6,122 nucleotides of DNA from assembly GCA_017354515.1 (NCBI GenBank), contig JAFMQT010000135.1:1-6122 (forward strand). The letters are read 5' to 3'. Under the pieces are notes generated by a model that saw nothing but the letters and a program-made list of their open reading frames with translations, was not told the DNA's origin and did no database searches. This document shows, one piece after another, positions 4,921 through 6,122 of the stretch (positions are counted from its first letter, which is position 1; each line of letters starts with the position of its first letter). The stretch comes from Nocardia sp. (GTDB lineage: Bacteria > Actinomycetota > Actinomycetes > Mycobacteriales > Mycobacteriaceae). The position numbers were made by a program, and so were the translations under genes.

Positions 4921-6122
4921 TCAGTCGATGATCAGCATTCCGGTCACGGCGCCCGCGGTCGCGACGACGGCCAGGACCAGTCCGGTGCCGACGAACCGGA
5001 ACATCGACACCCGGACCCGGTGCGACCGGCAGAATTCCAGGCACAGCAGCACCGCCAGTGAGGCCCACGGTGTGATGATCGCACCCGCGTTCGTGCCGAT
5101 CAGCAGCGCCAGCAGTGCGGTGCGGTGGGTGGGTTCGATCGCGGCCTCGCCCGCGGTGTACGCGGGCAGGTTGTTGACCAGATTCGACAGGCCGACCCCC
5201 GCCGCGGCGGACCGATAGGCCTGGGCCGGTCCCGCGTCGGTGCCGATCAGGGCGCGCATGAGATCGGCGAGGCCGTATCGGCTGAGGGTGGGAACGACCA
5301 GGAACAGCCCGACCACCAGAACCAGCAGTCGCCACGGAATCAGCGACCAGCGCAGCGCCCGCCGATCGGCGATCGCGAATCCGGCGACCGCGATGAGAGC
5401 CGCTACGGCGGCGGCGATTCCGATTCGATCGCCGAGCACCGGGATCATCGCGACGAACAGCACACACGCGCCGCCACAGGTGTAGAACAGGGTTCGTTCG
5501 CGGGCACCGGCCAACCGGATCGGCGCGGGCGGCAGGTATCGGTCGCTCTCGCGCAGTCCACGCCGCCAGTACCACAGCCACAGGGCGACCATCGTCGCCG
5601 CGATCGACACGAGTTGCGGCAGCCACATTCTCGCCGCGAATCCGGTGGCGTCCAAGCCGATCCGATCGGCGGCCAGCAGGTTGGTCAGATTGGAGACCGG
5701 CAGCAGCAGGCTGGCGGTATTGGCCAGCCACAGGGTCGTCATGGCCAGCGGGAGGGGCGGAATCCGGGCGGGTCGGGCCAGGGCCAGCATGACCGGGGTC
5801 AGCAGAACGGCGGTGGTGTCGAGATTGAGCACCGTCGTGGTGGTGGCCGCGAACGCCACGCACAGCACGAACAGCGCCGGATATCGGCCGCGACCGATGA
5901 TCGCCAGCCGATGCGCGATCACATCGAAAACCTGTGCTCGCCGGGCCAATTCGGCCAGCACGATCACACTGCCCAGGAACAGCAGCAGCGGCCCGATCCG
6001 GCGCATATTCGCGATCGCCTCGCCGCGCGGGAGCCACCCGGTCAGCACGCACGCCACGCCGATCACCAGCAGGGCGAGGCGAATCCGGTCCAGTAGTTTG
6101 GGTGATCGGGGCTCATCGTCAC
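4921..6122 (-). CDS. ArsB/SLC13-type ion permease (5' end beyond the right edge)
   Basis: Multi-pass membrane transporter of the ion-transporter superfamily, closest in motif to ArsB-type permeases. The frame is open from the TGA at 4921 to the window edge (399 residues visible, against about 420-430 for ArsB). A GTG at 6066 would start inside the first helix. The frame continues upstream as PRSPKLLDRIRLALLVIGVA, a natural N-terminus, so the real start lies beyond 6122. Residues counted from 6066: TTTTVLNLDTTAVLLTP at 75-91 resembles the family's discontinuous helix, ASLLLPVSNLTNLLA at 118-132 follows, and LSNLVNNLPAYTAG near 293-306 is the matching half. GTNAGAIITPWASLAVLL, about 324-341, resembles the ArsB GSLATLL region. 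About ten membrane segments are apparent. Substrate is undecided: arsenite, another oxyanion or an organic anion are all possible. No arsR, arsC or other arsenic gene is in view. The gene is unlinked in function to nusB and is probably transcribed from a promoter outside the window. Confidence 0.85.
   Translation of the reverse strand, partial: DDEPRSPKLLDRIRLALLVIGVACVLTGWLPRGEAIANMRRIGPLLLFLGSVIVLAELARRAQVFDVIAHRLAIIGRGRYPALFVLCVAFAATTTTVLNLDTTAVLLTPVMLALARPARIPPLPLAMTTLWLANTASLLLPVSNLTNLLAADRIGLDATGFAARMWLPQLVSIAATMVALWLWYWRRGLRESDRYLPPAPIRLAGARERTLFYTCGGACVLFVAMIPVLGDRIGIAAAVAALIAVAGFAIADRRALRWSLIPWRLLVLVVGLFLVVPTLSRYGLADLMRALIGTDAGPAQAYRSAAAGVGLSNLVNNLPAYTAGEAAIEPTHRTALLALLIGTNAGAIITPWASLAVLLCLEFCRSHRVRVSMFRFVGTGLVLAVVATAGAVTGMLIID

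Noticed and set aside
4364..6052. A 562-codon open frame on the minus strand across nusB and the permease gene
   Set aside because: Its product is Arg/Gly/Asp/His-rich low-complexity sequence. It is antisense to nusB and out of frame with the permease, whose membrane-protein motifs are clear. It is a GC-driven shadow.
5125..6096. A 323-codon plus-strand open frame opposite the permease gene
   Set aside because: It is Gln/Arg/Gly/Asp-rich with no domain-like pattern, and is the antisense shadow of a hydrophobic protein.
1..6122. Search for tRNA or rRNA genes, CRISPR repeats, insertion sequences, terminal inverted repeats, toxin-antitoxin pairs or a new defence system
   Set aside because: None seen. 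The genes are conserved housekeeping genes plus one permease, with short gaps and uniform composition, so a novel system is not supported here.

Overview
The window is high-GC DNA in which third codon positions are strongly G/C and GTG starts are common. The protein sequences and gene content point to an actinobacterium of the Mycobacteriales. AroC, PepQ, EF-P and NusB all read as close relatives of the Mycobacterium and Corynebacterium proteins. Nocardia or a near relative is my best guess, but the genus cannot be fixed from the sequence alone.

Layout from left to right. The left 2.4 kb is a minus-strand cluster. Its transcription order is a small type IV prepilin peptidase (1945-2424), then chorismate synthase aroC/aroF (680-1900), then shikimate kinase aroK (from 626, running off the left edge). 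A gap of about 160 bp (2425-2587) separates it from a divergent plus-strand cluster: Xaa-Pro aminopeptidase pepQ (2588-3724), elongation factor P efp (3825-4388) and transcription antitermination factor nusB (4391-4888). A minus-strand ArsB/SLC13-type permease (stop at 4921, 5' end beyond the right edge) converges on nusB across only 32 bp.

The aro genes supply two steps of the shikimate pathway: shikimate to shikimate-3-phosphate, and EPSP to chorismate. The plus-strand cluster serves protein and RNA synthesis: dipeptide recycling at proline, relief of ribosome stalling at polyproline, and rRNA antitermination. In M. tuberculosis and C. glutamicum, as I recall, the aro genes and pepQ-efp-nusB lie in the same direction in one long cluster. 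Here they are divergent, with the prepilin peptidase gene at the break.

I find no mobile element, CRISPR array, tRNA, rRNA or obvious new system. The points worth a second look are local: competing start sites at the aroC/aroK junction, a basic open-ended C-terminal tail on AroK, a possible leaderless pepQ promoter, repeats in the efp leader, and the rearranged gene order. The many other long open frames on both strands are GC-driven shadows of these genes.
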